From NCBI RefSeq assembly GCF_021129235.1, contig NZ_JAJOMA010000029.1:30843-94842 (forward strand): a DNA stretch of 64,000 nt, given 5' to 3'. Shown in pieces: positions 42,415 to 52,737 of the stretch. Under the pieces are notes generated by a model that was not told the DNA's origin, did no database searches, and was given only the letters and a program-made list of their open reading frames with translations. Position numbers and translations under genes: made by a program. Every line of letters begins with the position of its first letter. The stretch's first letter is position 1. Source of the stretch: Kineosporia mesophila. GTDB taxonomy: Bacteria; Actinomycetota; Actinomycetes; Actinomycetales; Kineosporiaceae.

Positions 42415-42788
42415 CGCTTCCCCTCCTGAGTGACGCCTTGCCCCGACTTATCGATCATGTTCTTCAGTTCCTCGGCATCGAACCCCAGCTTCCGGGCCTC
42501 ACTCACCAGCGGAACCACGAACTGCTCGGCGAACGCGTGGCGTCGCCGTTCCATCAGCACGCCCCGCGCCCCCTCGGCCACGAACATCCCGATCCCCCGT
42601 CTTTTCTGCAGAATCCCATCGGAGACAAGCTGATTGACGCCCTTGCCGGCCGTGGCCGGGTTGATGCGATGAAAGGCCGCCAACTCGGTGGTCGACGGAG
42701 CCTGGGCCCCTTCGGCGAGTGAACCGTCCACGATCGCGTTCTCCAGCTGCTCCGCGATCTGCAGAAAGATCGGCCGCCCCTCATCCAT
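42411..42788 (-). CDS. GntR-family regulator, YtrA subfamily
   Basis: The 125-residue protein has a winged-helix domain (STTELAAFHRINPATAGKGV) and only a short C terminus, typical of the YtrA branch of GntR that governs ABC exporters from its own operon. It is the first gene of the three-gene unit. A TTAC-TCAT-GTAA palindrome at 42815-42826 is a candidate operator. Confidence 0.88.
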   Translation of the reverse strand: MDEGRPIFLQIAEQLENAIVDGSLAEGAQAPSTTELAAFHRINPATAGKGVNQLVSDGILQKRRGIGMFVAEGARGVLMERRRHAFAEQFVVPLVSEARKLGFDAEELKNMIDKSGQGVTQEGKR

Positions 42789-42814
42789 CGAGGACCCTGT
42801 GCTTAGCTGGTTCT

Positions 42815-42826
42815 TTACTCATGTAA
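42815..42826. promoter_or_regulatory. Candidate YtrA-type operator
   Basis: TTACTCATGTAA is an inverted repeat with TCAT at its centre, 27 bp upstream of the GntR start. AACTAACC follows, giving a possible third half-site. Confidence 0.45.
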
Positions 42827-43136
42827 CTAACCATGCAACCGGGGCGGGGAACTGTCAACCACCCATGGAGGACGAGGGCGAGCCCCTCCCATCAAGTCAC
42901 CTCGGGTGCGGGACGGCCGACGGGGCGACGAGGCCGGGAGGAGGGCGCGGCGGGCGCGGAAACAAGAGGGCGAGGAGTCAGCCGTCGGCCAGGACCGAGG
43001 CGAAACGGTGACCGAGGCGAACGGCCGGCCGCGGCGAGATGGCTGGCCGCGGCGAGGTGGCTGGCCGCGGCGAGGGCGAACGGGGTGTGGCAGCACGGTT
43101 CGGGGGCGACAGGCAGACCCCCTCACCTGTTCGCGA
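42827..43136. other. Low-complexity intergenic region
   Basis: The region between the GntR and MarR genes is G/C-rich with short repeats, including three 18-bp units and two GACCGAGGCGAA copies at 42993 and 43008. Open frames exist on both strands but their proteins are Arg/Pro/Gly-rich and their codon use is that of repeated sequence, so none is called. Confidence 0.5.
43021..43074. repeat. 18-bp tandem repeat, three copies
   Basis: The units at 43021, 43039 and 43057 share TGGCTGGCCGCGGCGAG with a few changes in the first copy. The function is unknown. Confidence 0.85.
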
Positions 43137-43655
43137 TCACGGGAGGTTGGGTGGGGGGTGTTCGTCGGCCACTACGGCCAGTTTGCGGAGCAGGCGGTTC
43201 AGGGTGGTGAGCTCTTTCGCCGAGAGGGCGCCCATCAAGCGCTTCTCGGCTTCGCCGCGCTGACGCATCGCCTGGCGCCAGATCGCCACGCCCGCGGTGG
43301 TGGCCTCGATGATGATGCTGCGGCGGTCGGTGGGGCTCGGGGTGCGCTTGATCAGGCCGGCCTTCTCCAGGCTGTCGAGGCGGCCGGTCATCCCGGCCGG
43401 GGAGACGTCGGCGGCCTCGGCGAGTTCGCGGGGTGAGGCGATGCCCGGGGTATCGCGGATCATCAGGGTGTGCAGGGTCTGGTACTCGAACACCTGGAGC
43501 CCGACCGCGGCCGCCGCGTTCTTCACGGAATCCTTCTGGTACTTGGTGAGCCGGGACAGGCGGAAGGTGGCCAGCTCGATCTCGTCGTCGAACTCCACGT
43601 CGATCCAGTGATCCCGCCAGCGGGCGACGTGCTGCTCCGCGAAGTCCTCAGCCAC
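43137..43655 (-). CDS. MarR-family transcriptional regulator
   Basis: The 172-residue protein has the MarR winged helix (SPRELAEAADVSPAGMTGRL then RTPSPTDRRSIIIEATTAG) and flanking helices. It is divergent from an MFS exporter and probably represses it. TAGGCT lies 6 nt before the GTG at 43655. Three 15-bp-spaced GRCGAA boxes lie in the shared gap. Confidence 0.9.
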   Translation of the reverse strand: MAEDFAEQHVARWRDHWIDVEFDDEIELATFRLSRLTKYQKDSVKNAAAAVGLQVFEYQTLHTLMIRDTPGIASPRELAEAADVSPAGMTGRLDSLEKAGLIKRTPSPTDRRSIIIEATTAGVAIWRQAMRQRGEAEKRLMGALSAKELTTLNRLLRKLAVVADEHPPPNLP

Positions 43656-43684
43656 CCCTCCAGCCTATCCAAGTGTCATTCTGC

Positions 43685-43720
43685 GGCGAAAAGTTAGTTG
43701 ACGAATATTTCGCTGGCGAA
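43685..43720. promoter_or_regulatory. Three direct repeats with 15-bp spacing between MarR and MFS genes
   Basis: GGCGAA (43685-43690), GACGAA (43700-43705) and GGCGAA (43715-43720) are exactly 15 bp apart. The last also forms TTCGC-TG-GCGAA with the bases before it. They are candidates for MarR binding. Confidence 0.5.
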
Positions 43721-43753
43721 CTACTTTGAGTCCACGGTCGCAGGGAGAACGGG

Positions 43754-44995
43754 GTGGGTTTCATGGTGGAGGGTCCGGCCTGGGGGTCGGTGACGTTCCG
43801 GTGGTTGCTGGCCGGGCGCACGGTGACGAGTCTGGGGTCGGCGATCGCGCCGGTCGCGCTGGCTCTGGCGGTGCTGCACCTGGGCGGGTCGGCCACCGAG
43901 CTGGGGTTCGTGGTGGCGGCGTACGCCCTGGTCGAGGTGCTGACCACGCTGGTCGCGGGGGTGGTGGGTGACCGGTTCTCGCGCACGTTGCTCATGCGGG
44001 GCACGGCCGCCGCGTCCGCGCTGGCGCAGGGCTTCGTGGCGGTCGCACTGATCACCGACCGTGCGAGTGTGCCCCTGCTGGCCGTGATGGGCGGGGTGAA
44101 CGGGGCCCTGGCCGCGCTGGCCAGCCCGGCGTCGCGGGCCGTGGTGCCGCAGACCGTGCCGGCCGCCGCCCTGCCCCATGCCGTCTCGGCGCTGCGCCTG
44201 GGTCAGAACACCGCGATGGTCCTGGGTTTCAGTCTGGCCGGGGTGCTCGTCGGGTTCTTCGGGCCGGGCTGGGCCATCGCCGTCGATGCCGCCACCTTCG
44301 CGACGGCCGGGCTCTGTTACACCTTCATGCGCGTGGAACCGGTGACCGGCGTCTCCTCGCAGTCGCTGATCGGTGATCTGCGGGCGGGTGCCCGGGAGGT
44401 GTTCCGGCACACCTGGTTGTGGGTGCTCATCGGGCAGGCCCTGATGTATCACCTGGTGTACGGCGGGGTGCAGGGCGTGGTCGGGCCGATCGTGATGACC
44501 CGCGAATTCGGCGAGCAGGCCTGGGGTCTGTCGCTGGCCGCGCTGATGGTGGGGTTCATGGCCGGTGGGATCATCACCCTGCGGTACCGCCCGCGGCGCC
44601 TGCTGTTCGCCGGCACGGCGTTCCTGGCCCTCACCGCCTGTTTCCCGCTGGCGATGGCCCTCGACGTAGCGCTGCCGGTCATCCTGGCCGGCGCCTTCCT
44701 GCACGGCCTCGGGCTGGAGATCTTCAGCGTCAACTGGGATCTCGCCATCCAGCAGCAGATCCCACCGGACAAGCTGGCCCGGGTGTTCGCCTTCGACCAC
44801 CTCGGCTCGTTCGTCATGCGCCCGCTCGGCCTGGCCGTCGCCGGGCCGATCGCCGGGGCGTTCGGCGCGGACACCTGGCTCTACGTCGCCGCCGCGGTGA
44901 TGACCGGCACCAGTCTTCTGGCCCTGATGCCGGCCTCGGTCCGGGCCCTACGCCGGGAAAGTTCGCATGATCACGGAAGGGTTTCGGCAGGGTAG
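43754..44995 (+). CDS. MFS transporter, MFS_3-type exporter
   Basis: The 413-residue protein has about 11-12 membrane segments and the MFS loop GDRFSRTLLMRGT between segments 2 and 3. It resembles the enterobactin-exporter-like MFS_3 group. The substrate is unknown. The GTG at 43754 has GGGAGAACGG upstream. It overlaps the convergent cobIJ gene by 25 nt. Confidence 0.88.
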   Translation: MGFMVEGPAWGSVTFRWLLAGRTVTSLGSAIAPVALALAVLHLGGSATELGFVVAAYALVEVLTTLVAGVVGDRFSRTLLMRGTAAASALAQGFVAVALITDRASVPLLAVMGGVNGALAALASPASRAVVPQTVPAAALPHAVSALRLGQNTAMVLGFSLAGVLVGFFGPGWAIAVDAATFATAGLCYTFMRVEPVTGVSSQSLIGDLRAGAREVFRHTWLWVLIGQALMYHLVYGGVQGVVGPIVMTREFGEQAWGLSLAALMVGFMAGGIITLRYRPRRLLFAGTAFLALTACFPLAMALDVALPVILAGAFLHGLGLEIFSVNWDLAIQQQIPPDKLARVFAFDHLGSFVMRPLGLAVAGPIAGAFGADTWLYVAAAVMTGTSLLALMPASVRALRRESSHDHGRVSAG

Positions 44996-46491
44996 CGGCG
45001 CGGGGTCCAGACCACGGACGAGCCATCGGGTTTCACCGAGAGACGAGTCTGTGACGAGCCGATGATCAGCAGGGTGCGCATGTCGACGGTCTCCGGGTCG
45101 AGCTCGCCCAGGGGCACCACCGTCACGGTCTCGGCATCCGAGCCCACCGCCCGGCCGACGATCACCGGGGTCGACGGGTCGCGGTGCCGCAGCACCACGT
45201 CGCGAGCCAGGCCGACCTGGGCCCGGCGCTCTTTCGAGGCCGGGTTGTAGATCGCGATCACCAGGTCGGCGGCGGCCACGGCGTCGAGCCGGCTCTCCAC
45301 CACCGCCCAGGGCTTCAGCCGGTCGGACAGCGAGATCGTGCAGAAGTCGTGGCCCAGCGGCGCACCCGCACGGGCAGCCACGGCCTGGGCCGCACTCACG
45401 CCCGGCAGCACCCGCACCGGGACGGCACGGTAAGCAGGCTCGTCGGCCACCTCGAGCACGGCCGAGGCCATCGCGAAGACGCCCGGGTCACCGGAACTCA
45501 CCACCACCACGCGACGGCCGCGCAGCGCCAGGTCGAGGGCGAACGCGGCGCGCTCCGACTCCACCTTGTTGTCGGAGGAGTGTCGCTCCTGGCGCGGATT
45601 GACCGGCACCCGGTTCAGGTAGGTGATGTAGCCGACCAGGTCGTCCGCCACCGAAAGAGCTTGCTGCACCTCGGGTGTGGTCCAGTCCCGCGGACCCGGA
45701 CCGAGACCGGCGACCACCACCTCACCGACGTGCCCCACCGCGTTCTCAAGCACCCGCAGTTCGGCGGAACCGTCGTTCAGCGGCCCCGGCATGAGCGCGA
45801 TCGACATGTACGGCACCGCCTCGGGATCCACGTCGGCCAGGGCCGACGTGCGCTGCCGGTCGCTGCTCGCGCGCTCGACGTACCAGGCCCGGTCGAGCTT
45901 GCCCGCGGCCTCGAACCCCTCGCGCACCCCCTCGAAGGTGCGGCCGAGCTTCATCACCACGGCGGCGTCGGTGTCGCGCAGCCGCCGGGCCAGCTCCTCT
46001 TCCGGCAGCGTTCCCGGCAGCACGGTGAGCACCTCGTCGCGCTCCACCAGAGGCCGCCCCAGAGCGGCCGCAGCCGCACTGAAAGACGTGATACCGGGCA
46101 CCACCTCGGCCGGGAAACGGTGGGCCAGACGCTTGTGCATATGCATGTACGACCCGTAGAACAGCGGGTCGCCCTCGGCCAGCACCACCACGTCGCGCCC
46201 GGCCTCCAGATGGACGGCCAGGCGTTCGGCCGCAGCGGCGTAGAACTCGTCCATCGCCCCCTGGTAACCGCCCGGGTGGTCGGTGGTCTCGGTGGTGACC
46301 GGGTAGACCAGCGGCTCTTCGATCTGGCCTTCGCGCAGGTACGGCTCGGCGATGCCGCGGGCGATGCTGCGGCCGTGCCGCGCGCTGTGGTAGGCGATCA
46401 CGTCGGCGGCCCCGATCAGCCGAACCGCCTTGACGCTGACCAGTTCCGGGTCGCCCGGGCCGAGCCCGACGCCGTAGAGGGTGCCGCTCAT
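44971..46491 (-). CDS. cobIJ: Fused precorrin-2 C20- and precorrin-3B C17-methyltransferase
   Basis: The 506-residue protein joins two SAM-dependent tetrapyrrole methyltransferases: CobI in residues 1 to about 240 ([18 protein letters not shown]) and CobJ from about 255 ([18 protein letters not shown]). Both glycine-rich SAM sites are intact. The fusion is common in actinomycetes. CobI methylates C20 and CobJ contracts the ring. It overlaps cobH by 4 nt and is the last gene of a cobG-cobH-cobIJ unit. Confidence 0.95.
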   Translation of the reverse strand: MSGTLYGVGLGPGDPELVSVKAVRLIGAADVIAYHSARHGRSIARGIAEPYLREGQIEEPLVYPVTTETTDHPGGYQGAMDEFYAAAAERLAVHLEAGRDVVVLAEGDPLFYGSYMHMHKRLAHRFPAEVVPGITSFSAAAAALGRPLVERDEVLTVLPGTLPEEELARRLRDTDAAVVMKLGRTFEGVREGFEAAGKLDRAWYVERASSDRQRTSALADVDPEAVPYMSIALMPGPLNDGSAELRVLENAVGHVGEVVVAGLGPGPRDWTTPEVQQALSVADDLVGYITYLNRVPVNPRQERHSSDNKVESERAAFALDLALRGRRVVVVSSGDPGVFAMASAVLEVADEPAYRAVPVRVLPGVSAAQAVAARAGAPLGHDFCTISLSDRLKPWAVVESRLDAVAAADLVIAIYNPASKERRAQVGLARDVVLRHRDPSTPVIVGRAVGSDAETVTVVPLGELDPETVDMRTLLIIGSSQTRLSVKPDGSSVVWTPRRYPAETLP

Positions 46492-47135
46492 TCCTTCTCG
46501 CTCGCGATCGCGTTGACGGCGCCGACGGTCATGGCGCTGCCCCCGCGCCGACCGTGCACCACGACGTACTCCAGCCCGAGGGGATTGGCGCTCAGGGCCC
46601 GTTTCGACTCCGCGGCGCCGATGAAGCCGACCGGGATGCCGAGGATCGCGGCCGGGCGCGGGGCACCGTCGCGGATCAGTTCCAGCAGGCGGAACAGCGC
46701 GGTCGGGGCGTTGCCGATCGCCACCACGCTGCCCTCCAGCTTGTCGGCCCAGAGGTCGATCGCGGCGGCGCTGCGCGTGGTACTCAGCTGCGCGGCCAGC
46801 TCGGGCACCCCGGGAACGTTCAGCGTGCAGACGATCTCGTTGTCGGCGGGCAGCCGGGAGCGGGTGATGCCACTGGCCACCATCTGCGCGTCGCAGAGCA
46901 CCGGGGCTCCGTCGAGCAGGGCCTGCCGGGCCACCGTGACGGCGTCCGGGCTGTAGGCGAAGTCTTTCGTCAGATCGGTCATCCCGGACGAATGGATCAT
47001 CCGGACCACCACCCGGGCCACGTCGTCGGGCAACCCGGCGAGATCGGCCTCGCGGCGGATGGTGGCGAACGACTCCCGGTAGATCTGCGCGCCGTCCGCC
47101 TCGTAAGTGCCTGGCCAGGCGGTGGTCTCGCTCAC
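46488..47135 (-). CDS. cobH: Precorrin-8X methylmutase
   Basis: The 215-residue protein matches CobH, which moves the C11 methyl to C12 to give hydrogenobyrinic acid. The catalytic histidine lies in RMIHSSG (H48), followed by [18 protein letters not shown]. The GTG start is 20 bp after cobG's stop. Confidence 0.95.
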   Translation of the reverse strand: MSETTAWPGTYEADGAQIYRESFATIRREADLAGLPDDVARVVVRMIHSSGMTDLTKDFAYSPDAVTVARQALLDGAPVLCDAQMVASGITRSRLPADNEIVCTLNVPGVPELAAQLSTTRSAAAIDLWADKLEGSVVAIGNAPTALFRLLELIRDGAPRPAAILGIPVGFIGAAESKRALSANPLGLEYVVVHGRRGGSAMTVGAVNAIASEKE

Positions 47136-47154
47136 GCGGCGTCCGTCTCGTCTC

Positions 47155-48453
47155 TCAGTCCGAAGCTGTCAGTCCTATGCTCGAAGACGCCGCCCGGGCC
47201 CGGTCGGTATCGCTCAGCCCGCCGATCACCCGGTAGCCACCCTCGGCGGCCAACAATGCCACACCGCCGTGCGTGGCACCGCAGCCCCGTTCGCACCCGG
47301 CCCAGTGCACCGCGACACCGTCCGGCGCGCAGGCAGCGGCGAACGCCCGGGCATCGGCCTGCACGTCGGTGAGTGACTTGGCGCAGCCCGGCCGCCCGGC
47401 GCAGGCCGTGACCCGCGCCCAGGCCGCGTGCGGCTCGACGACCAGGCCGACCGCGGCGAGCAGCTCCCGGGCCGCCAGCGCCGCCGGTTCCTCCAGGTCA
47501 CGCACCACCACGCGCCGCCAGGGGGTGATGCGCAGGGGCGTGCCACCGTCCAGCGCGGACCCGCTGAGCACCGGCCCGCTGAGCACCGGCCCCGGCGTGG
47601 CCAGATCGCAACAGGCCGCCAGGGCCTCGATCTGCTCACCGTTCAGGATGCCCAGGGGCACCACCGCGCAGAGGGCGTACCCACCGTCGCGCTGCTCGTG
47701 AAGGCCCGGCGCCGGAATCGTCTGGGGCCCCCACGAGGCGGAGGCCGTCTCGTACCCGTCCGAGGCCAGGGCGTTCAGGATCGCCGCCGCACCACCGGGC
47801 AGTTCCTTCACCCGCCAGGCCTTGCTCTCCTGCCGCTGCCGTTCCACCAGGAACGCCGTGGCCATGGCCAGCACGGCCCCGACCACCTCCTCGCGCGTGA
47901 CCTCGACCCCGGCCGCGACGCCGGCCGGCGCCACCGTGAAGCGCCCGCCGGCCCCGGCGATCGCCAGCACGTCGGGCTCCTCACCGGCGATGTCACCGGT
48001 GCCGTCGTCCAGGCCCATCAGGAAGCGGCCGGGCAGCGCGACCAGGTCGGGACGCGCGCACAGAGCCGTGTCGAGCGCGAAGGCGAGCTGATCGACGTCC
48101 ACCATTGATGCCTGCGTGCGCCCCGACAGAGGTGAGGCGACAATGTTCCGGACCCGCTCGTGAGTGGGGTGCGGCAGCATCCCGAGCGCCGCCAGGCGCG
48201 TCTCCAGCGCCGCCACGTTCTCCGGAGAAACCCCTCTGACCTGCGTGTTACCACGCGAGGTGAGCCCGAGGGAGCCGTCGGCGAGCTCCGCCGACACCGC
48301 TCTCAGCCCCCGCAGCGTCGCCACCGGCAGGGCTCCGCCGGGTGTGCGCAGGCGGGCCAGCGCGCCGTCGGCCGCCAGATGCGGCCGCAGCACCCCCGGG
48401 CAGGAGTCAGCCACGACCCGCTCCACCGATTCCCCGATCACGCGTCCAGCCAC
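47155..48453 (-). CDS. cobG: Precorrin-3B synthase
   Basis: From GTG 48453 the 432-residue protein matches CobG, the oxygen-dependent enzyme of the aerobic pathway, with nitrite/sulfite-reductase ferredoxin-like half domains ([14 protein letters not shown]) and 4Fe-4S cysteines in [10 protein letters not shown] and the C-terminal [12 protein letters not shown]. Its presence shows the aerobic (late cobalt insertion) route. AGGA lies upstream; ATG 48498 upstream is less likely. Confidence 0.93.
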   Translation of the reverse strand: MAGRVIGESVERVVADSCPGVLRPHLAADGALARLRTPGGALPVATLRGLRAVSAELADGSLGLTSRGNTQVRGVSPENVAALETRLAALGMLPHPTHERVRNIVASPLSGRTQASMVDVDQLAFALDTALCARPDLVALPGRFLMGLDDGTGDIAGEEPDVLAIAGAGGRFTVAPAGVAAGVEVTREEVVGAVLAMATAFLVERQRQESKAWRVKELPGGAAAILNALASDGYETASASWGPQTIPAPGLHEQRDGGYALCAVVPLGILNGEQIEALAACCDLATPGPVLSGPVLSGSALDGGTPLRITPWRRVVVRDLEEPAALAARELLAAVGLVVEPHAAWARVTACAGRPGCAKSLTDVQADARAFAAACAPDGVAVHWAGCERGCGATHGGVALLAAEGGYRVIGGLSDTDRARAASSSIGLTASD

Positions 48454-48517
48454 GCCGTCGATCCTACGACCGCCCCACCACGACCGGTCAGGGCACAACG
48501 GACTCAGGTGTTACGCG

Positions 48518-48544
48518 CCTCCCAGGTGAGTCGCACCTGGGAGG
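48518..48544 (-). terminator. Terminator hairpin with 11-bp arms
   Basis: CCTCCCAGGTG pairs with CACCTGGGAGG around AGTCG. It lies about 140 bp past the end of the GH63-like gene and upstream of cobG, so it separates the two transcripts. Confidence 0.7.
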
Positions 48545-48686
48545 ACCGTCCGGCGGCGGCACTGCCCGCCATCCGGGTGTGGACGACGCGGTGCACCCGG
48601 ACCTACCCGTTCGTGGTGGAGCCGACAGCGCGACGACGGTCCGGATGCGCTCCGGTGCGGGTGTCGGGCCGTGGGCATCCGCGGGT

Positions 48687-51600
48687 TCAGGCCCAGCCGC
48701 GCTGGCGGGGGTCGGGCGGGAGACGGGGGTTCAGCAGGTGCGCGACCAGGGCCGTCCAGCCGGTCTGGTGGGTAGCGCCCAGGCCCTCCCCGGTGTCGCC
48801 GTCGAAGAACTCGCTGAACGTGGGGTGCTCGGCCCACAGCGGGTTGTCGCTGGCCTCGATGCGGTCACCGTCGGAGGGACGCTTGCCGTCGACGGGACGG
48901 AACAGGGCCACCAGGCCGCGGTCGATCACGTCGGCCGCCTCGCTCAGGGTGCGGTGATCGCCCGAGCCGGTGGGGATCTCGATGGTGAAGGTGTCACCGA
49001 AGTGCCGGCCGTAGGTGCGCAGCTTATCGGCCAGCAGCACGTTCACCGGGAACCAGACCGGGCCGCGCCAGTTCGAGTTACCGCCGAACAGGCCGGTGCG
49101 GGACTCGCCCGGTTCGTACTCGATCGAGGCGCTGCGGCCGTCGATGACGGTGGTGACGCCGGAGCGGACACCGGCCGACATCGACCGGATGCCGTACGGG
49201 GAGAGGAACTGGTCCGGATCGAACATCCGCTCCAGGATGCGGCGCAGGCGCTCGGGATCGAGCAGTGAGAGCAGCATCTTGCGCTCCCCCGGGCCCTTGG
49301 CGAACAGCAGCGGCCCGACCAGTTCCGGCCGGCGGCGCTGCAGCCAGCGCAGCCGGGCGGTGACGTCGGGGCACTCCTCGTTGATCCACGGCGGCACCTC
49401 GGTGGCGCCGAGAATGGGGAGCAGGCCGACCATCGAGGGCACCCGCATCGGCTGGGCACTGCCGTCCGGGCCGACCAGCACGTCGTAGAAGAAGCCGTCC
49501 TCCTCGTCCCAGAGCGAGACCTCGTGCGACCCGAAACTCGTCATCGACCGGGCGATCGCCAGGAAGTGCTCGAGGAACTTGGTGGCGGTGTCGTCCCAGG
49601 CCTTGTCGTAACGGCTGAGTTCCAGGGCGATCTTGAACATCTGCTGGCAGTAGAACGCCATCCAGCTGGTGGCGTCGGACTGTTCCAGCCGGAAACCCGG
49701 CGGCAGCGGGGCCGACCGGTCGAACAGGCCGATGTTGTCCATCCCGAGGAAGCCGCCCTCGAAGATGTTCGACCCGGTCGAGTCCTTCCGGTTGACCCAC
49801 CAGGAGAAGTTCAGCAGCAGCTTGGTGAACACCCGGATCAGGAACTCCCGGTCGCGGTACCCGTCGATGCGGTACACGTGCCAGGCGGCCCAGGCGTGCA
49901 CCGGCGGGTTCACGTCGCCGAAGGCCCACTCGTAGGCCGGGAGCTGGCCGTTGGGGTGCATCGCCCACTCGCGGCACATCAGCACGAGCTGTTCCTTGGC
50001 GAAGTCCGGGTCGATGTGGGCCAGCGGAATCGCGTGAAAAGCTAAGTCCCAGGCGGCGAACCAGGGGTACTCCCACTCGTCCGGCATGGAGATGACGTCG
50101 GCCAGCGAGACCTGCCGCCAGGTGGTGTTGCGGCCGCCCTTGGCGCGGCGCGACTCCGGGGCCGGGGCGGCACCGGCCGGATCGCCCTCCAGCCACTGCT
50201 CCACGTCGTAGCGGTAGAGCTGCTTGCCCCAGAGCAGGCCGGCGTAGGCGCGGCGGGCCACGTGCCGGTCCGCGTCGCCCAGCTCGGGATGGATCACCCG
50301 GCCGTAGAACTCGTCCGCCTCGCGCCGCCGGGCCTTCATCACCGCGTCGTAGCTGGCCCCGAACGTGTTGCCCGCCGGCATCTGCCGGGTCAGGCGCAGC
50401 CGGACGGTGACGGACTGGCCGGGCTCGACCGCGTCGAACGAGTACCAGACGGCGGCCTTCGTGCCCTCGTCGAACGGGTTCACCAGCTGCGGGTCACCGT
50501 GCACGATGCGCTGGTTGATGCCGTCCTTGGGGTACTGGCTGATGTTGCGCCCCGACCCGAACAACGACACCGCGTTGGTCTCGTTGTCGCAGAACAGCAA
50601 CACCGGTGAGCCCTCGGCGGCCAGGTAGTAGGTGCCGAGCGAACCGTGCTTCACCTCCAGCGCCTCCATCCCGCCGACGGCGAGGGCGGGCGGCATCAGC
50701 TGGTTCATGTGGCCCCGGCGCGGGTCCCGGCCCCAGGTCCAGGTGTTGCGCAGCCAGATCTGCGGCACCAGGTCGAGCGGCGCCGCCTCCGGGCCGTGAT
50801 TGGTCGCGCGGATGCTGATGCAGATGTCCTCGGGCGACGCCTTGGCGTAGGTCACCATGACGTCGAAGAAACGGTTCTCGTCGAGCACCCCGGTGTCACC
50901 GAGCTCGAACTCCCGCTCGTCCCGCCCCCGCCGCGCGTTCTCGTCCTTCAGCTGCTGGTAGGGGTACTCGGCCTGCGGGTAGCGGTACAGCCACTGCATC
51001 CAGCTGTGCGTGGGCGTGCCGTCGACCGCCCACCAGTACTCTTTGGCGTCCTCACCGTGGTTGCCCTGGCCGTTCGTCAGGCCGAACAGGCGTTCTTTGA
51101 GGATCGGGTCCTTACGGTTCCACAGCCCCACGGAGAAATTGAGGAAGCCGAAGCGGTCGCAGATCCCGCCCAGACCGTCCTCACCCCAGCGGTAGGCCCG
51201 GGCGTGCGCGTGCTCGAAGGGGAACGCCGACCAGGCGTCACCGTTGTCGGTGTAGTCCTCCCGCACGGTGCCCCACTGCCGGCCCGCCAGGTACGGGCCC
51301 CACTGCCGCCACGGGCTGCCCGGCCCGGGTGACTCAGCCAGCCGGGCGTGCTCGGCCGTCGACTCGGCGGGCAACCCCCAGGACACGCCCCCGTCGCCCC
51401 AATCGGGAGAGCCCGGCCCGGGTCCGTCACCACCGGAGGGGGGCTCGTCGCCACCGGGGGTGTCGCGGGCCCAGTAGGCCGCCATCGCCTCGGCGACCTC
51501 CCGCTCCTCGGCCCGTCGCTTCTCGCCCGCCGGCGCCGGTTCGTCCGCGGCAGCCCGTGGGACGGGAACGCCTTTCGATCCTGCTCCCGCCGTCGCCACC

Positions 51601-51713
51601 TTCTTCTCCTCGGCAGCTCCGGCGCCCTCCTGCACCCCTTCCACCGCACCCTGGGGAATATCGGTACGTTTCCGCGCCGGCTTCTGGCGTCTGGGCTTCT
51701 GCTGGGAGGTCAC
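48687..51713 (-). CDS. GH63-like glycoside hydrolase (MGH1/mannosylglycerate-type)
   Basis: The 1008-residue protein begins with a charged low-complexity region of about 125 residues that has no signal peptide, then a GH63/MGH1-type (alpha/alpha)6 barrel. Typical segments are DNGDAWSAFPFEHAHARAY, MPDEWEYPWFAAWDLAFHAI (with the general acid Asp in WDLAFH) and NSNWRGPVWFPVNVLLADKL. Related enzymes hydrolyse mannosylglycerate, glucosylglycerate or glucosidic links in compatible solutes. Cytoplasmic location is inferred. Start GTG 51713 has no clear ribosome-binding site. Confidence 0.83.
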   Translation of the reverse strand: MTSQQKPRRQKPARKRTDIPQGAVEGVQEGAGAAEEKKVATAGAGSKGVPVPRAAADEPAPAGEKRRAEEREVAEAMAAYWARDTPGGDEPPSGGDGPGPGSPDWGDGGVSWGLPAESTAEHARLAESPGPGSPWRQWGPYLAGRQWGTVREDYTDNGDAWSAFPFEHAHARAYRWGEDGLGGICDRFGFLNFSVGLWNRKDPILKERLFGLTNGQGNHGEDAKEYWWAVDGTPTHSWMQWLYRYPQAEYPYQQLKDENARRGRDEREFELGDTGVLDENRFFDVMVTYAKASPEDICISIRATNHGPEAAPLDLVPQIWLRNTWTWGRDPRRGHMNQLMPPALAVGGMEALEVKHGSLGTYYLAAEGSPVLLFCDNETNAVSLFGSGRNISQYPKDGINQRIVHGDPQLVNPFDEGTKAAVWYSFDAVEPGQSVTVRLRLTRQMPAGNTFGASYDAVMKARRREADEFYGRVIHPELGDADRHVARRAYAGLLWGKQLYRYDVEQWLEGDPAGAAPAPESRRAKGGRNTTWRQVSLADVISMPDEWEYPWFAAWDLAFHAIPLAHIDPDFAKEQLVLMCREWAMHPNGQLPAYEWAFGDVNPPVHAWAAWHVYRIDGYRDREFLIRVFTKLLLNFSWWVNRKDSTGSNIFEGGFLGMDNIGLFDRSAPLPPGFRLEQSDATSWMAFYCQQMFKIALELSRYDKAWDDTATKFLEHFLAIARSMTSFGSHEVSLWDEEDGFFYDVLVGPDGSAQPMRVPSMVGLLPILGATEVPPWINEECPDVTARLRWLQRRRPELVGPLLFAKGPGERKMLLSLLDPERLRRILERMFDPDQFLSPYGIRSMSAGVRSGVTTVIDGRSASIEYEPGESRTGLFGGNSNWRGPVWFPVNVLLADKLRTYGRHFGDTFTIEIPTGSGDHRTLSEAADVIDRGLVALFRPVDGKRPSDGDRIEASDNPLWAEHPTFSEFFDGDTGEGLGATHQTGWTALVAHLLNPRLPPDPRQRGWA

Positions 51714-51813
51714 CGCCCAAGACTGCCGCGCCGGGCCCGCAGAATCCCGCCTCGCACGCCCGCGCCGGGAGAGTATTCACCGGCGGAATTCGTTGCATCG
51801 CGGGCAAAGCCGG

Positions 51814-52737
51814 TCAATCCCGGTCGGTCATCTCCTCGTACAGGCCGGCCAGGTCTTCCACCAGGGCAGCGCCACCGAGCCCGGAACCGGGTACGGGCAG
51901 CTGACGCAGCAGCAGATCGACGGGCAGCTCCGGATGACTGGGCATCGGCAACAACTGCCCTGCTGTCCAGAATGTCACCGCGTCACCGCCCGGAGGGCCG
52001 GGTTTCGCCCGCTTGCGACCGGTAACCACCGGTGCGAGGTCACTTTCGGTCAGAGCCAGGGCGGCACCGAGAATTGAGGACGAGGTTGCGCCCGGCTCGT
52101 CGGTGACCTCACCGAGGAGTTCGGGCACCTCCTCGTCACCCCGCAGCTCGCGCAGCTGGTCGAGCAGGACCTCCCGGTCGCGGCCGCGCCAGCGCAGCAC
52201 CAGGAACGGGTCGTCGTCGAAACGCTCGGCCAGGAGGTAGAAGACAGCGGCGATGTGCTTGCACGGCACCGCCGGGTCGGGGCAGGTGCAGGCCAGGTCC
52301 AGGTCGGCCAGCCGCCCCGGGAACAGCGGCGCACCGGCCTGGGCGAACACCGGTTCCAGCTCGCGCGGGAACTCCCCCGCCAGCAGCTGCGCGCTGAACA
52401 GCGCCTGCTCGGCCAGCACCACCTCGACCTTGGCCCAGACCAGCCGGGTGAACTTCTTCAGGCCGATCCGCACCCGGTACGGCGTGACCCGCGACCCCTG
52501 AACCTCGGCCGTGACCACGCCGGGCGTGACCTCCAGCGAAACCACCTGACCCTTGCGGGCGTACGCGCGACCCCGGGTCAGCCGGGTACCCAGGGCGAAG
52601 GACTCCAGCACCCCGATGAACCGGCGCGACCACCACTGCTCGCCGATGTCGCCCCGGGCGCTGCGGGCGGTCAGGCCGTTCTCCACCGGCCGGGGCTTGC
52701 CGTACGGCTCGAAACCGGGCTTCCTGAACGCGGCCAT
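51814..52737 (-). CDS. SWIM zinc finger protein, helicase partner
   Basis: The 307-residue protein has a SWIM finger, CTCPDPAVPCKHIAAVFYLL (CxC then CxH), and an N-terminal region GEQWWSRRFIGVLESFALGT found in SWIM proteins that accompany SNF2 ATPases. It starts at ATG 52737 inside the overlapping ATGA of the helicase gene, so translation is coupled. In mycobacteria the equivalent pair lies beside helZ. The role is probably DNA binding or repair together with the helicase. Confidence 0.88.
   Translation of the reverse strand: MAAFRKPGFEPYGKPRPVENGLTARSARGDIGEQWWSRRFIGVLESFALGTRLTRGRAYARKGQVVSLEVTPGVVTAEVQGSRVTPYRVRIGLKKFTRLVWAKVEVVLAEQALFSAQLLAGEFPRELEPVFAQAGAPLFPGRLADLDLACTCPDPAVPCKHIAAVFYLLAERFDDDPFLVLRWRGRDREVLLDQLRELRGDEEVPELLGEVTDEPGATSSSILGAALALTESDLAPVVTGRKRAKPGPPGGDAVTFWTAGQLLPMPSHPELPVDLLLRQLPVPGSGLGGAALVEDLAGLYEEMTDRD

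Noticed and set aside
42906..43436. Plus-strand 176-residue frame before the MarR gene
   Set aside because: It runs antisense through MarR and through repeats; composition is Arg/Gly-rich and shadow-like.
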